This document shows, in pieces, positions 1-11,530 of a DNA stretch of 62,000 nucleotides. Each line of letters starts with the position of its first letter. Position 1 is the first letter of the stretch. Both the position numbers and the translations under genes were made by a program. This stretch comes from Symsagittifera roscoffensis. Lineage: Eukaryota; Xenacoelomorpha; Acoela; Convolutidae. The notes below the pieces were generated by a model. The model ran no database searches, was not told the DNA's origin, and was given only the letters and a program-made list of their open reading frames with translations. The DNA lies in assembly GCF_963678635.1 (NCBI RefSeq), contig NC_087062.1:55250363-55312362 (forward strand), read 5' to 3'.

Positions 1-1365
1 TGCTTGTTGAAAATTAGCTTATGTTTAAACTCTGAAACGTTTCTGTAACTGAGTTGTCTAGAAGGATGTAAAGTACAGCACCAGAAATTATGCATTTAAA
101 AACACATGTGTGTGTGTTTGAGCATAAATTTTACTTGTATTTTTTGTGTATATGTTCATGTACAGAAGTTTATATCATGTAAGTTTATCTGTTTAGAAGT
201 GTAACAAAAATTAAGTTATAACGATAACTCGAATCATTCGAATTTTGATTCGGGATTTGTCAAGTAATTCTAGAAAAAATCACTGAATCAAATTATATGC
301 GACGGATGTAATACATACTGCATGTATGCTCCTCTGAACTAGTTATTCATTTTGTACAAGAGCATCAAGACCGTAAAACGTCTTCTTTGCGAGGCAAAAA
401 TTTGAGCCGTTTTTCAAAATAAGCATTTTTTCTAGAATAAGTAAATTTTGGTTTCTGTGTTCAGTCTGTTTTTGAACTAGCCATAGATGACTCATAAGTA
501 GCAAATTGTGGATAACTTAGTACAGACTAATTTTGTTCATTCTATTGCTTTTTGTTTTTTTTTATCAAGATTCGAAATTTTTTGCTGTTTGAAGTTTCCA
601 ATAATCACAAAAAGTTATGAAACCAGATAAAAAACTGCAACTCAACTGTCACAACGAAGCAGCCCAAAACGCAAAAGAGACTTAAAAGTCTTTCACATAG
701 GCTCCAAGTGTAGCAGAGATTGTTCCATTTTGGTCAATCTTTTCTCTTTGGGTGCAGTTGAGGTTTCTCCTCATCTGTTTTCGGGTGTCTGCTCACTGCA
801 TCAAAGACTTACTGGAGGCGAAGTAACAGAAGTCGAAGTATCTGCAAATGAGGTAAAAGGAGGCGGAATTGTTGACTCAATTCACCAGGCCGACTCTAGC
901 ATCTCAATTTCCCGGAGAGATCCAAATTGATTATCTGATGGAGGAACGCACTCACAAAACCACTTGAACAGCAATTGTCACAGAGAGAAGAGTAAATCCA
1001 CCCTTTCGATTACCATTAGTTTGGCTGTACCCGCTGAATCAGAAAATAATTTCCGTTAGTAAAATATAATTCTTCTCTGATACGTTTTCAAACCAAATTT
1101 TAAATGATTTAGTAATTTAATTGGAACAACTGTATGATCTATACTGATCCAATCATGATTGTTTGGTTTCAATTGTTGTCTTTTGATGACTAGAAAATCT
1201 CCGCGACAAGTTTTATATAAAAAATCATGCGTTCATAAGGAAATCAATCAAAGTTTTACAAGAAATTTAAAATTCACTGGCATGAAAAAACGGAGCAAAA
1301 ATACTTGACTTAAACGGGATAAGATAAAAAACTAAGTGAATCAAATGCTTGTTTGCAGGCGCATT
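1..1365. other. AT-rich intergenic DNA
   Basis: No gene can be supported here. Bases 640-1010 are clearly richer in G and C than their surroundings. They carry a 66-codon open frame on the plus strand (730-930) and a broken coding-like frame on the minus strand with a possible GTAAGT donor near 810. The two strands conflict, so I do not call an exon. The rest is AT-rich with short A and T runs. Confidence 0.5.
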
Positions 1366-1947
1366 GCTTCTGTGTTAAATACCATGAATTATAAATAAAA
1401 TAGCCTTTATATCTACTGTTCAGCACAGTTCGGTATCGTTCTTTGTCTAAACTCTGATCCTAATAACTATTGTAGATAAAAGTTTGGCTTTAAACAAAAT
1501 TGAGCCATGTATATCTAGTCTTCAGCGGCTAATCTGTTTTGTAGTTGTTTGTTTCTATGTATGCAACATAAATTTCTGATTTGATAAAGATAACAGTTGC
1601 AAAAATTCAAAAAAAATGCCAAAGTAAAGTCCTTTACATTTCAACCTGATATAGAGTGCTTCTGTGTTAAATACCATGAATTATAAATAAAATAGCCTTT
1701 ATATCTACTGTTCAGCACAGTTCAGGATCGTTCTTTGTCTAAACTTTGATCCTAATAACTATTGTAGATAAAAGTTTGGCTTTGAACAAAATTGAGCCAT
1801 GTATATCTGGTCTTCAGCGGCTAATCTGTTTTGTAGTTGTTTGTTTCCATGTGTGCAACATAAATTTCTGATTTGATAAAGATAAAGTTACACAAATTCA
1901 AAAAATTTCCAAATTGAAATCCTCTACAATTCAACCTGATATAAAGT
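1366..1947. repeat. 292 bp tandem duplication, two copies
   Basis: Two adjacent copies (1366-1657 and 1658-1947) begin with GCTTCTGTGTTAAATACC and match along their whole length apart from scattered substitutions and small indels near the ends. No coding frame runs through the unit. Confidence 0.9.
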
Positions 1948-2320
1948 TGCGGGCTTTGGTTATTTGCTGAGAAAAAATTGGGCTTAGGCGACGCTGTGTC
2001 TGATACGTGTGAGTAAATATGTTTTGGTTATTGTGTTTAGATATGTTTATATCTTCAGTAATATAACAATAGTTAGGAGAGTAGTTACAACTCAACCTAG
2101 CTATGGCTCCAGACTCCTTAGGAAAATCTCGAAAAATCTACTATGTAGAGTATCTGTACTATAATCAAACTGGATAATACATCACAGTTTTTTAACAAAC
2201 TAAAAATTTTATTACTTATTTGTATTGTGAGCAGCTTGTGATGGAATTTCCACAAAACCGATAAATTTGTGAAAAACTTTTCAGTTTTTTTTATATATAC
2301 ATGATTTTTATATTTAGATA

Positions 2321-2398
2321 GATCTACTGAGATGCTTATAAAAATTAAATGTATTTTTAGATCTACTGAAATGCTTATAAAATTTGAATGTATTCTTA
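2321..2398. repeat. 39 bp tandem duplication
   Basis: GATCTACTGA begins two adjacent 39 bp units (2321 and 2360) that share ATGCTTATAAAA and AATGTATT. It lies in gene-free AT-rich DNA between 1948 and 2649. Confidence 0.8.
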
Positions 2399-2649
2399 GA
2401 TAATAAATTGTAGTACCGGAAAAATGATTGCTGAATTTCTAAACCGTTAAAATTGTAATCATTTAGTATACATTAATTGCTTATTTTATTTCTCTAGTGT
2501 GATTTTTTTGTTGATCTGTTAATATGAAATTTGAATACAAAAAACTTTTATTAGTTGATAAATATTTTGGTGAACCGACAAAATTTCTAAACTAATGACT
2601 ACTCATAAAAATGGATTTTGAAGTTTGAACTCAAATACTTGTTAGTGGA

Positions 2650-2655
2650 TTTATT
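2650..2655 (-). terminator. AATAAA polyadenylation signal for the small minus-strand gene
   Basis: The minus strand reads AATAAA about 38 bases after the TGA stop at 2694-2696. The position fits a 3' end for the two-exon gene just upstream on that strand. Confidence 0.5.
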
Positions 2656-2693
2656 TAAAAACAATTTTCTGGCCGATGACATTTCCAGTTTTT

Positions 2694-3138
2694 TCAAAGG
2701 CGTGCTGGGAGATTTGTTTTCTCCTTTGCGGCAATCTTGATTTTGGTCCAGTCGACCGGAAAGAATTTGGGAGTGAAAAGATGAATTGATTCTTTAGATA
2801 TAATTTTAGGCTCGTACATTTTTGCGTATTCTTCACACTAAAACACAATGAAATTTGAAAAAAATTGAGATATACACATAACTTGATTTAAAGTTACACT
2901 GAAATTGGTTTAAACTCCACTCATTTTTAAAAAAAAAAACACTCACTTTTTGACGATCTGCGTAACAAGAATTGCACAAAAATTCTGATGGGTAATCGTT
3001 TTTTCCGTAAATTTTTGGAGTCTCCTGATAGTCTGACCAGTAACCTGAATCATTCGAGTTCTCGTTTGAAAAAGTTTCTGTATAACTTTGGGTATCATTA
3101 GCCATACAACCGTCAATGTTGGGATTTCTGCAGCTCAT
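2694..3138 (-). CDS. Predicted two-exon gene, 111 aa protein of unknown function
   Basis: Exon 1 runs from an ATG at 3138 to 2947 (64 codons) and is followed by a consensus donor, GTGAGT. The intron (2946-2838, 109 bp) ends in a T-rich tract and TTTTAG. Exon 2 (2837-2694) continues in the same phase 0 frame for 47 codons to TGA. The predicted protein is acidic, with Ser, Asn and Asp in its first half, and has four cysteines close together across the junction (CNSC at about residues 55-58, then CEEYAKMYEP just after the junction). I see no signal peptide, membrane segment or domain I recognise. A second in-frame Met at residue 12 could also be the start. Phase, splice signals, stop and AATAAA agree, which makes a real gene more likely than chance, but there is no homology to confirm it. 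Confidence 0.55.
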
Positions 3139-3294
3139 TTTGAGAGTTACTTTTCAAAAGATTTCAAAATTATCCAATGATTTTTCAGCTGAGACGAAAA
3201 TAACCAGAAAGAATTCTAGAATGATCTAGAAAATTTTTCGACGATAACAAAAACTTTCGTTGACCAAAACAGAAATTCAAAATCAGACATGCAC

Positions 3295-3494
3295 NNNNNN
3301 NNNNNNNNNNNNNNNNNNNNNNNNNNNNNNNNNNNNNNNNNNNNNNNNNNNNNNNNNNNNNNNNNNNNNNNNNNNNNNNNNNNNNNNNNNNNNNNNNNNN
3401 NNNNNNNNNNNNNNNNNNNNNNNNNNNNNNNNNNNNNNNNNNNNNNNNNNNNNNNNNNNNNNNNNNNNNNNNNNNNNNNNNNNNNNNNNNNNNN
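3295..3494. other. Assembly gap of 200 Ns
   Basis: All 200 bases are N. Nothing can be said about this stretch. It lies upstream of the small minus-strand gene and downstream (in element sense) of the gypsy relics, so it could hide a promoter or an LTR end. Confidence 1.
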
Positions 3495-3899
3495 GTGGAA
3501 TTTTCCTACAGTATTTCCTGAATTTTGTAAAATGTTACTGAGATGTAGGATCTTTCGTCGTCTAAATTTTGCTATGGGTGTGCTGGGTCAATATTTATTT
3601 AACTTGTTTTCATGTCGAAATTTTTTGTCATATTCGACAAAAATTTCTGAATATTGTGTTTTGAAAAGTGATTTGGGATATTTACTTGCTACTTCTGTTT
3701 CAGGGTAAATTTGAGGCGTGTTAATTTATTTTCTATAACATCTATATTTCTATAGTTCTGTGGATTTGATCTAATGCGCTTAGGGTTGGTTTTTTTGAAA
3801 GGTGTAGATTCTATAAAATATTTTGGGTGAAATTTTATCATTCTCCGTGAATTTCAGCGACTTGAAATGTGGTACTTGTGTCTTCAGGGAACCAAATTA

Positions 3900-5781
3900 T
3901 TGTTGCCTATGTTTGTGTAGTGGGGTCGCACTATCCTTGATCATGTATTGTCTTTAAAAGCTCATGTTAGTTGTACATTTTCTAGTTGCATTTTCCGATC
4001 AAAAATCATTATTTCTTGCTAGCATTTATTTTTAGTGATGGCTTTACAATTTGATGTCTTATTGATTCCGGTGTGTGGTATCCAATTTTTATCATGAAAA
4101 TGGTAAATTGAATGTCCGTGTGCGCCATGATAGGGGAATTTATCATATAATTTAACATGACTTTGATATCGTTCAAGTTCTGCTCGGTGGGCAGAGTCTG
4201 GAAAAGCTTAAAATTTAACTAGTTTACAATTTGTGCCTTTATTTGTGACAATTTTTAAACATTGTAATTCGTTTTTGCAATCTACAGGACTGAGAGGTTA
4301 AAATTTTTGATATAACTTTGATGAAAAGGTTCATTGTCGAGTCTACTGTTGTTGCTGTTTGAGATTTGTGAACAACGTACTTTCTTTTCTGAGAATTGTG
4401 CTGTAAACTTATACCCTGTTAGAGCTGTAGCTTGTGCTTTTCATTAAAGTTTTGTTGTTAATATACTTCTTCATTCGATGTCTTGTGGTTCGGTTCGCAA
4501 TGTGTTACTTGAAGAATTGCGTGTTTATGTAGTGTTTTATGTTGATTTTCTTCACAATCAAAAGGTGTAACAAGGAGGTCTTGTGGTCCTGTTCTGGGGG
4601 AAGGATTTTGATGAGATGTGGGTTCTAAATGTACAAGGGGGAAAAGGGTTTTGAGGAAGAAAATTTTTAAAAGATACATGTGTATGATAATCCTGAATAT
4701 GGATTGTAGAGTCTTATATAACCTATAGTCTTTTTTTTATATCTATCGTATTTAGAGATAAGTTCTGTTGTGATAAATGGATGGGGTAAGGATTGAGCTG
4801 TTATGTTTGGTGGAGATAATGGTAGTAGGTGATGAACTAAATTATTTAGCTTTACTGCCTTTTCAAATTTAAGTGTAAATTTTTGTTGAGTGAGTATTTG
4901 GATATTAAAATCTGAATGTCTTTATGAATATCGTGTATATATTGTAGTCTGTTCAGTGCCCAATTATGTAGTCGATTGCTGTCGAGGTGTTGGCCAAAAA
5001 GTGGAGGGGGTTATACAAAAGTGTTCCAATCTAATCGTAAAGGGATCCTTGTTCCTTGAAGTTCACGATATCTGTCGTCTAGATTATTTGGGAAATTTGT
5101 GGGAAATGAGGTTATTGGTTTTTGACCTGTTGCTGATAGTGTTGATGGGAGTGAGAGATTTTCTGGCAATGATAAAGATTTTATGATGAAATGCCTATGG
5201 GTTCGTTTACCATGTTTGGTTCACCTTGGGAAATCTTTTGTGTCATCCAATGTGGGAGTCTGCGATAAAATGGGGTGATAGAAAGGATTTTCACGAAATT
5301 GTTCAGAAGTTGGTGTTGAGCCTAAATAGTGTGATGGAACATTTGGGTTTTTTTTGGGAAATCGTTTGAAGTGATGGAGGGGTGCTTTGTTTTGTGTTAC
5401 TAGAAAGATCTTAAGCGGTCGATGTTGATGATGTGGATATGTAAAAATGGACTCATCGTGGGGCAAAATTTCGGTTTCGTCGGACGTGATTACTTTGTCT
5501 ATCAATATAGGTGTTAAATTTTGGTTTTGGCTTGGATGTCTGGTTCTACTAACTTCTTTTTTAAGTGAGATAGATGTTATACGTTGATTCGTATTGTGGT
5601 TTAGGTGTGCTTGACGAATAGCTGGTATCAATGGTTCGGATAGGGATGGGTGTCTTTCTTCAAATGTATAAATGTTTTCTACAAATGAAAAACGTGTAGT
5701 TGATTGGGGTTGGCTTGTTTGGCTAGATATTGGTGTGGTCGGGGGGTCTTGGTATGTAGTGGTTGGTGGGGGTTCGTTCAT
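3900..5781 (-). pseudogene. Decayed coding DNA 3' of gypsy pol (third ORF, possibly env-like)
   Basis: Minus-strand open stretches of 186 codons (5781-5221) and 73 codons (4679-4458), plus shorter readable pieces near 4.2-4.0 kb, look like former protein-coding DNA interrupted by stops and frameshifts. The first is rich in Pro, Thr, Ser, His and Gln and begins with MNEPPPTTTYQDPP. They follow the gypsy pol relic in the same orientation, where a third ORF such as an envelope-like gene would sit in some Ty3/gypsy elements. I see no fusion peptide or clear membrane anchor, so the env assignment is a positional guess. The stretch could also belong to another element. Confidence 0.35.
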
Positions 5782-5839
5782 AGCGTGTGGGTTAACAATT
5801 TTGAAATATATCTTATTCGTTCTTATTTGTTTAAGCCCA

Positions 5840-6186
5840 AGTTCTATTTAGTATTCTTCTGCAAAAATTATTCGCAAAATTGTTGCTAATGCAAAGGTAA
5901 TTTTTGCTTTTTTTTAATGCATTTAAGAACTGTTAAAACTAAATAAATGCGAAAAATTAGAAGAAAAAAATTACGAAAAGAATAAAAGTATCCTTTCTAC
6001 TTAAAACTTTGTATCTTTTTAGTTCTTTTTAGTATTCTTCTGCAAAAATTATTAGCAAAATTGTTGCTAATGCAAAAGTAGTTTTTGCTTTTCTTATGCG
6101 TTTAAGAATTGTTAAAATTAAAGAAATGTGAAAAGTTAGAAAAATTACGAAGAGAGTAAAAATATCCTTTCTACTGAAAATTTCTT
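5840..6186. repeat. 181 bp tandem duplication
   Basis: Two adjacent copies start AGTTCT at 5840 and 6021. Both contain TTAGTATTCTTCTGC, a GTTGCTAATGCAAA segment and a TATCCTTTCTACT end, with many substitutions between them. The pair lies between gypsy pol and the downstream coding relics, where a decayed LTR might be expected, but no LTR ends can be identified. Confidence 0.75.
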
Positions 6187-6899
6187 ATCATTCATGAAAT
6201 ATTTAGTTTCGTACCTGATTAGGTGGTCAATGGTTTTAGAGAGAGAAAGGTAGATTTGTATTAGGGATTAAAAAAGAATTAATTGGCTGAAAAAAAATAG
6301 AAAAAAGTAATTTGCTTTGTCGAAATATTTTTTTAGTTTCCGAGTAGAAGCAGAGTGTGGTCGAATTAGTTATTGGTTTTTGACGAGTGGGTTGGATATG
6401 AGGAGTTTTTGGGTGAAGAAGTTTTGGGTATTCAGGTGTTAATTTTTTAAGTCACGTTTTCAGTTATAGTATGATTAGGGGATATTTGGAGTTAGAACGG
6501 CTTGAGGCTGAGGGATCATGTCGAATTTTGTCTTTAGGCTAACTCAATAATCTTCTCTGGGTTGCAACATTTATAGAAGAGGGTTGCAAGAAGAGGGTTG
6601 CGTGGAAGAGGGTTCCAAATTTCTTACGATAAATTTTTAAGTTGTCAAATAGAAAGGTGGTGCTTATTTTTGACCTGATGGTCTTCAATTTAGAGTTTCA
6701 GATCTAGTTTAAATTGGAGAAATGTCGGCTAAAATAAAAGGTGGTGTTTAGGGAGATACACGATGATTTCAAATCAATTTGATTGGTTGATTTTGAATTA
6801 TTTTTCACGAAGAGAATGAATAGTTGTAATTAACAATTACATTAAGGCTTTTTGAGAAATGGTTTTTAAGTTGTTTAGTTAATCATGAGGGTTTTTGAA

Positions 6900-8770
6900 A
6901 TTCTACTCTCTTTTTTGTTTTAGATTGTGAAAATAAGGTTTTTTATTCTTTTCTTGGTTGATTTTTAAGACGATGATTAACCTTGTTGTGATTTTTCTTT
7001 ATTTTTGGGTATGAGAATCTGTTCTTGTAGCTAACGGTTTAGTCTTTGTTTCTGATTTTTTGTTTTTGTGGTTTGTCTGATTTACATCTGACGAATGAGA
7101 TAGATAATTGGAGTTTGTTGTTTTTTGTTGTTTGTTCTTTTGTGCGGTGTTGTTAACATTATGTAGTCCTGTGAATGAGTATAATTGTGTTAATTCACCG
7201 AGAGCTAATTCATTTGGATAGCATGGTAAAAGATTGTTTCAATGTTGTTTTGTTTCTATTGTATTATGATCTATAAGTTTTATATGTGATATCTGTACGT
7301 TTTTTGGTTATTTGAAAGAATCGTTTTCGAAAAAGGTTGTAGTTTTTCAAATTCTTTTTGGGATGATTAAAATTGAAATTAAATAAACGTTTCTACTTTT
7401 GGGTTTGATGCTGGTGTAAATTTTGAGATTTGATTTATTTGAGATTGAATGTTTTGTCTTTGTAACAAAATTTTTGCAATTTTTTCATAATTTTCTTTAT
7501 GTTTTCTTTCTTGATTGAAAATTCATTCTGTATGAGTTCCAATGGCTAATTTTAAGACTTGGGGATGCTGAAAAAGTTCTTCGTCATGAGCGTGAAGTGG
7601 TAGATTATAACAAACTGAATCTTTGAGTCAATAACTTTGTGCCTTTTTTGGGAAGTTTGCTGTGAATATTATGAGTTTGCGTGGTTTTTGATTAAAAACA
7701 ATTTCATATGATGATAGTCCAAGAGTTGTTGTGACTTGGGAAATACAAATGGCAGCAGGTGGCAGCAATTTTATGTCTGTTGACCAATTGATGTATTTAT
7801 TATCTTCTCCGTTTATAATACATCGGAGGCTTTCTTATAATGAATCAAATTGTCCATGGGGTATGCGATGTTCTAGGTTTATGTTTTTATAATATAGAGA
7901 TGACATAATGTTATGATTTCATTTTTTATAATTTCTGTTCCATTGTCTGTGACAAGGAACTCTGGTAAACCAAATTTTGCTCTCCAGTGTTCGTAAAGTG
8001 CAGTGTAACCATAATAAGCGTTTCAATGAGGTACAGGATTAAGTGCTACATAATGCGTAAATGCATCAAGTATCACAATTACATACGGATTTTTTTTGAG
8101 TAGGGTGATATAGAGCTTTTATTGTCAATGAAAGCCTTTGATTAAAATATAGATTTTGTCATTTAAAGTCGGGTTTTTCCGCTAATAGTTTCTGATGTAG
8201 AAAAGGTTTGTTTAATTGACATGTTATGCAATCGTTGCATAATACTTTTACCCAAATTGGTGCAATTGGAAAATAAAATCTTTGAGTGAAAATTGAATAT
8301 GTTTTTTTCTGAACCCGCTTGTCCTTTTGTATGTAAGGAATGTGAAATGTGAAATGCAATAAAAGTTGTTGAGGTTAAATCTAAATTGTATACAAATTTT
8401 TTTTATGAACCATGCTAGGATTCTTTGTAGATCAACTTTTACTATTTGTGACATTTCATTATCGGTGAATGTTTCACGAAATGAGTCTAATAATTGCGAG
8501 AAAAGGTTGATTTCTTGCCTTTTTATTGCATGTCGAGATGTTTGAGGTGTTGATACATTTAACGCTTCATTTGATTCAAATATAGAAATGTAACTATCAA
8601 GGATGGAGAATACATCATTTATGAAAATTGAGTTTGCTATCTGCGAATTTTGATGTTGAATATTTTTAGTATATCGTGTGAAAATTTTTGAGAAATCTAG
8701 GTCAATGTCATCTGTCTGTATTCGGCGTGGTGTTTGATTTTTTTTGTGATGGTAAGTTTTCAATAGTTTG
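6900..8770 (-). pseudogene. Ty3/gypsy pol relic: integrase and pol C-terminus
   Basis: Reading the minus strand from about 8770 down, a broken frame gives a pre-integrase linker and then the integrase zinc-binding region (CNDCITCQLN at about 8240-8205). The catalytic core follows, with ILDAFTHYVALNPVP near 8065 and the TDNGTE block at 7952-7932. After that come KYINWSTDIKLLPP and SYEIVFNQKPRK near 7.8-7.7 kb, and a C-terminal stretch typical of gypsy pol down to about 7.1 kb. Stops and frameshifts interrupt every part. The integrase type and D-D-E blocks are those of Ty3/gypsy, whose integrase pastes reverse-transcribed copies into chromosomes; this copy cannot encode an active enzyme. RT and protease are not recognisable upstream. 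Confidence 0.8.
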
Positions 8771-9400
8771 AACTCCGTAATGTGCGGTGATATTACTAAT
8801 ACCTATTTTACGTCGGGGAATTTTTGTTTATACAAGCTTTTTTTGTTTTGAACAACCTTACTATTAAATTGTGACACAATTAAGCTTATCCTCTAGCGGG
8901 ACCGCTTTGTGGGTGAATGACAAAGTGAAGAAAAGAATTGTTGACAAAATTTTCGTATTATTGAAACATTTTCTGTGTTCTTTTATGGTTAATGCGTAAC
9001 TTTTAATGTGTCTTATTGGTTGATTCCAATTATATCGTTGTGCCGGCTTACGAAGGAATGAATTTTTCATTCCTCGTTTACATTTGATTGATGATGGTGT
9101 CGTGGATTCTGATTCAGAAAAATATATTTTTTGTCGTTCTTTGGGTTATTTTGTCGACTGACTATTTTCGGAGGTCCTGAATTTCTTGTATTGTAGTAGC
9201 GTCGAATTCCGAAACGTTTTTTTTGTTATAATAGCTTTATCTTCCATGTGGTGTAAATACAAGGTTGTACATTTTGATGTTTTTGAAAATTTTTTGAGTG
9301 TTTTTGTTTGTTTGTTGCCTAAATTATCTCTTGACATAAGGTTTAGGATCATGTCTGCAAAATCCAGGGTTTAGAATTTTTGTTTTCTAAACTGTTAATC
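8771..9400 (-). pseudogene. Upstream flank of the gypsy relic, weak coding traces
   Basis: Two minus-strand open stretches of 68 codons (9352-9146 and 9070-8864) precede the integrase relic in the same direction. They are Lys, Asn and Thr rich and match no pol domain I know. They may be the remains of another part of the same element or chance frames in AT-rich DNA. Confidence 0.25.
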
Positions 9401-10690
9401 CTTACGCTTGTTGTGAGGCTAGCCTAACTTGAGGCATAGGTTGTCAAAATTGACGAGTTGGAGAAAAAGTATATCAATTCTGAAGAATGATGTTTTACTT
9501 TCTCGGTGGCTACAATTTAGTTTAAGAAAAACTTACTTAATCTTACTTAATGTCGGGATTTTGTGATTGAGGGTTGGAGAATAGTAAACCAATCCACAAG
9601 ATTCAGGTATAACTAGAACATAAGTAGATCGTTTTTAAAGATGTTTCTAAACCTGCGTCAACTAAGAGGAGGGGCTCAAGTGAACGATGAGTAACCAACG
9701 TTTTTCATTGTTTATCTTAATTAAAAATGGTTAATTTTTCAAAATTTCTATTAACTCTGGGTCGTTGCTAAGGGTTGGAGAGTGATCGACGTTTGAGGTC
9801 AATAGACACTTTATCTTGGAGGTTGAAGGAACAAAATTGTTCTGATTGACACAAGGGAAGCCTTGATGATCAAATAGTTTTAAATTAAATGAATCAAAAT
9901 TTAAAATTAATTTAATGTTTAAAGATCCAAGGATAGCCTTGATGATCTGGTTTAAAGGAAATTGAAGTTAACACAAAGCAAGGATGTGCCTTCATAACAC
10001 TTAAATAAAGACAAAATAATTAAAATAAAAAAAATAATTAAAATTTTTAAAGAAATGAAATAAAGACAAAAAATTTAATTGATGTTAGATTTTGAATGAT
10101 TGTGGTTATTTTTTAGATGGGGAAACATGGATGAGAAGGATGGGGAAAATGAAAGTGTGAAAAAATTAGGTCCTTTGAGAAGCAGCGATTTTTGATAAAT
10201 TTAATTAAAAAAATAACCTCAGTTTTGTTACTAACGAGTTTTTGTTTTTTCTATCAATAAATTTTAATTTTACAAAAATTTTCAAAGTTACTGCAGATTT
10301 TGATCAAAGAAACCCTTTTGTTTTTTTCATCAGTTTTTATTATGGTTAACTTATATGGTAATACAACATCAAGAAATATATTACATGGAAATGAGTCTTA
10401 TTGCTCCAAGTAATTTTAATTTCATGTTAGAGAATGAAAGTTTTTTGCAAGGAGAATTCTGTAGAGAAATACTCATTGTATTTTGCGTCGTTTCACGATG
10501 TAAAAGCTCAGTCTGCTGTTTTGTTTTGATTTGGTGTTTGCCGTATCCTTCGAAATATTGGAGTAGACGTATTGAGACGTAGAGACATTTCTATCAAATT
10601 GTCTTTGCTATCTAACCTTTAGCAATTTTGCATTTGAGGTCTTGCTCGAGATTTTTGGTGGCACCAGATGAGTTTATACCTGGAGTTGCT
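9401..10690. other. AT-rich DNA without recognisable features
   Basis: No coding frame, long repeat or RNA gene is supported. The stretch contains poly-A and poly-T runs and short locally repeated phrases around AAGGATAGCCTTGATGATC near 9850-9960. Confidence 0.5.
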
Positions 10691-10889
10691 TACTCATAGA
10701 GTAATTTCAGACAAGGTACACCGTCTGTTCGTCACCCAATCTTAGTTTCGACCGGATACATTCGAGCAACTTCTTAGTCTAATACCAATCTTAATCTCAC
10801 TCTTATATCTCCTAGTCTCAATAGATCTAGTGTATACTGGTATTTGCGGGTTAATTTTCTGGAACTCGTTCCATAGGAGAACAACTGTA
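10691..10889 (+). repeat. Dispersed ~200 bp repeat, copy 1 (possible solo LTR part)
   Basis: The stretch from TACTCATAGAGTAATTTC to GGAGAACAACTGT is about 85% similar by eye to the reverse complement of 33251-33449. Shared blocks include ACACCGTCT, ACCAATCTTAAT and ATCTAGTGTATACTGG. There is no coding frame. The ends look like part of an LTR but no paired LTR or pol lies beside either copy. Confidence 0.75.
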
Positions 10890-10916
10890 TTGTAAGTAAT
10901 AATTAAACTGACCCAG

Positions 10917-10942
10917 TGCTGAAACTACAAGTAGTTTCAGCA
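10917..10942. repeat. Perfect 12 bp stem-loop
   Basis: TGCTGAAACTAC and GTAGTTTCAGCA are perfect inverted arms separated by two bases. The hairpin lies 28 bp past the end of the dispersed repeat. Confidence 0.85.
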
Positions 10943-11191
10943 ATACAAAGAATTTTCAGTGTTAGTTATGGATCATGATTTGTTAGTAAGTAATATTTTA
11001 TAGAGATATTTGTATCAAGAATATAATTGGTCATAAATAGAAGTTTTAAACTGGTTCCATGTAGGCTTCTGGGTTTTCTCAAGTTTGGTTTTATTTTGAT
11101 TGTATATACAACCAAAAAAAAACCAGACAAAGATTAGTCCCACCTTGCAACTATTCTGTGACGAGATGCATAAACTTTCCTGTTTTCAGCG

Positions 11192-11530
11192 TCGTCATCT
11201 GGAAAACAAATGGATAAATTGATAAATGGAAAAAAAAACTACCAAAATTGAGAAAAATTTTTTATTGGTATTTTGAAATGCCAGCGATTAGAAAAGGCCC
11301 AAATTACTACTGGACGATATAAATTTGCTCTTAAAACATCAAGAAAAAAATTTCAAGAAGGCTGCCAAGTATGGAGTGACTTTTTGTGAAGCAACAACTA
11401 GGAAGAAGGTTATTTTGTAATCAGTCGAGTGGGCTCACCTCCTACAAAATTTCCGGCAACAAAAGACTGTTCAGCTTTGCAATCAATTGAAAACTTGCCA
11501 GACTCTACTGCTGAACAACTCTGTGATTAA
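11192..11530 (+). pseudogene. Unidentified coding relic, one frame of 113 codons with three internal stops
   Basis: A single reading frame gives protein-like sequence over 113 codons and ends in TAA at 11528-11530, broken only by TGA (twice) and TAG. The most coherent parts read QRLEKAQITTGRYKFALK and YFVISRVGSPPTKF. The preceding CTGTTTTCAG resembles a splice acceptor. It may be a decayed gene or retrocopy, or a set of short exons. I do not recognise the family. Confidence 0.35.
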
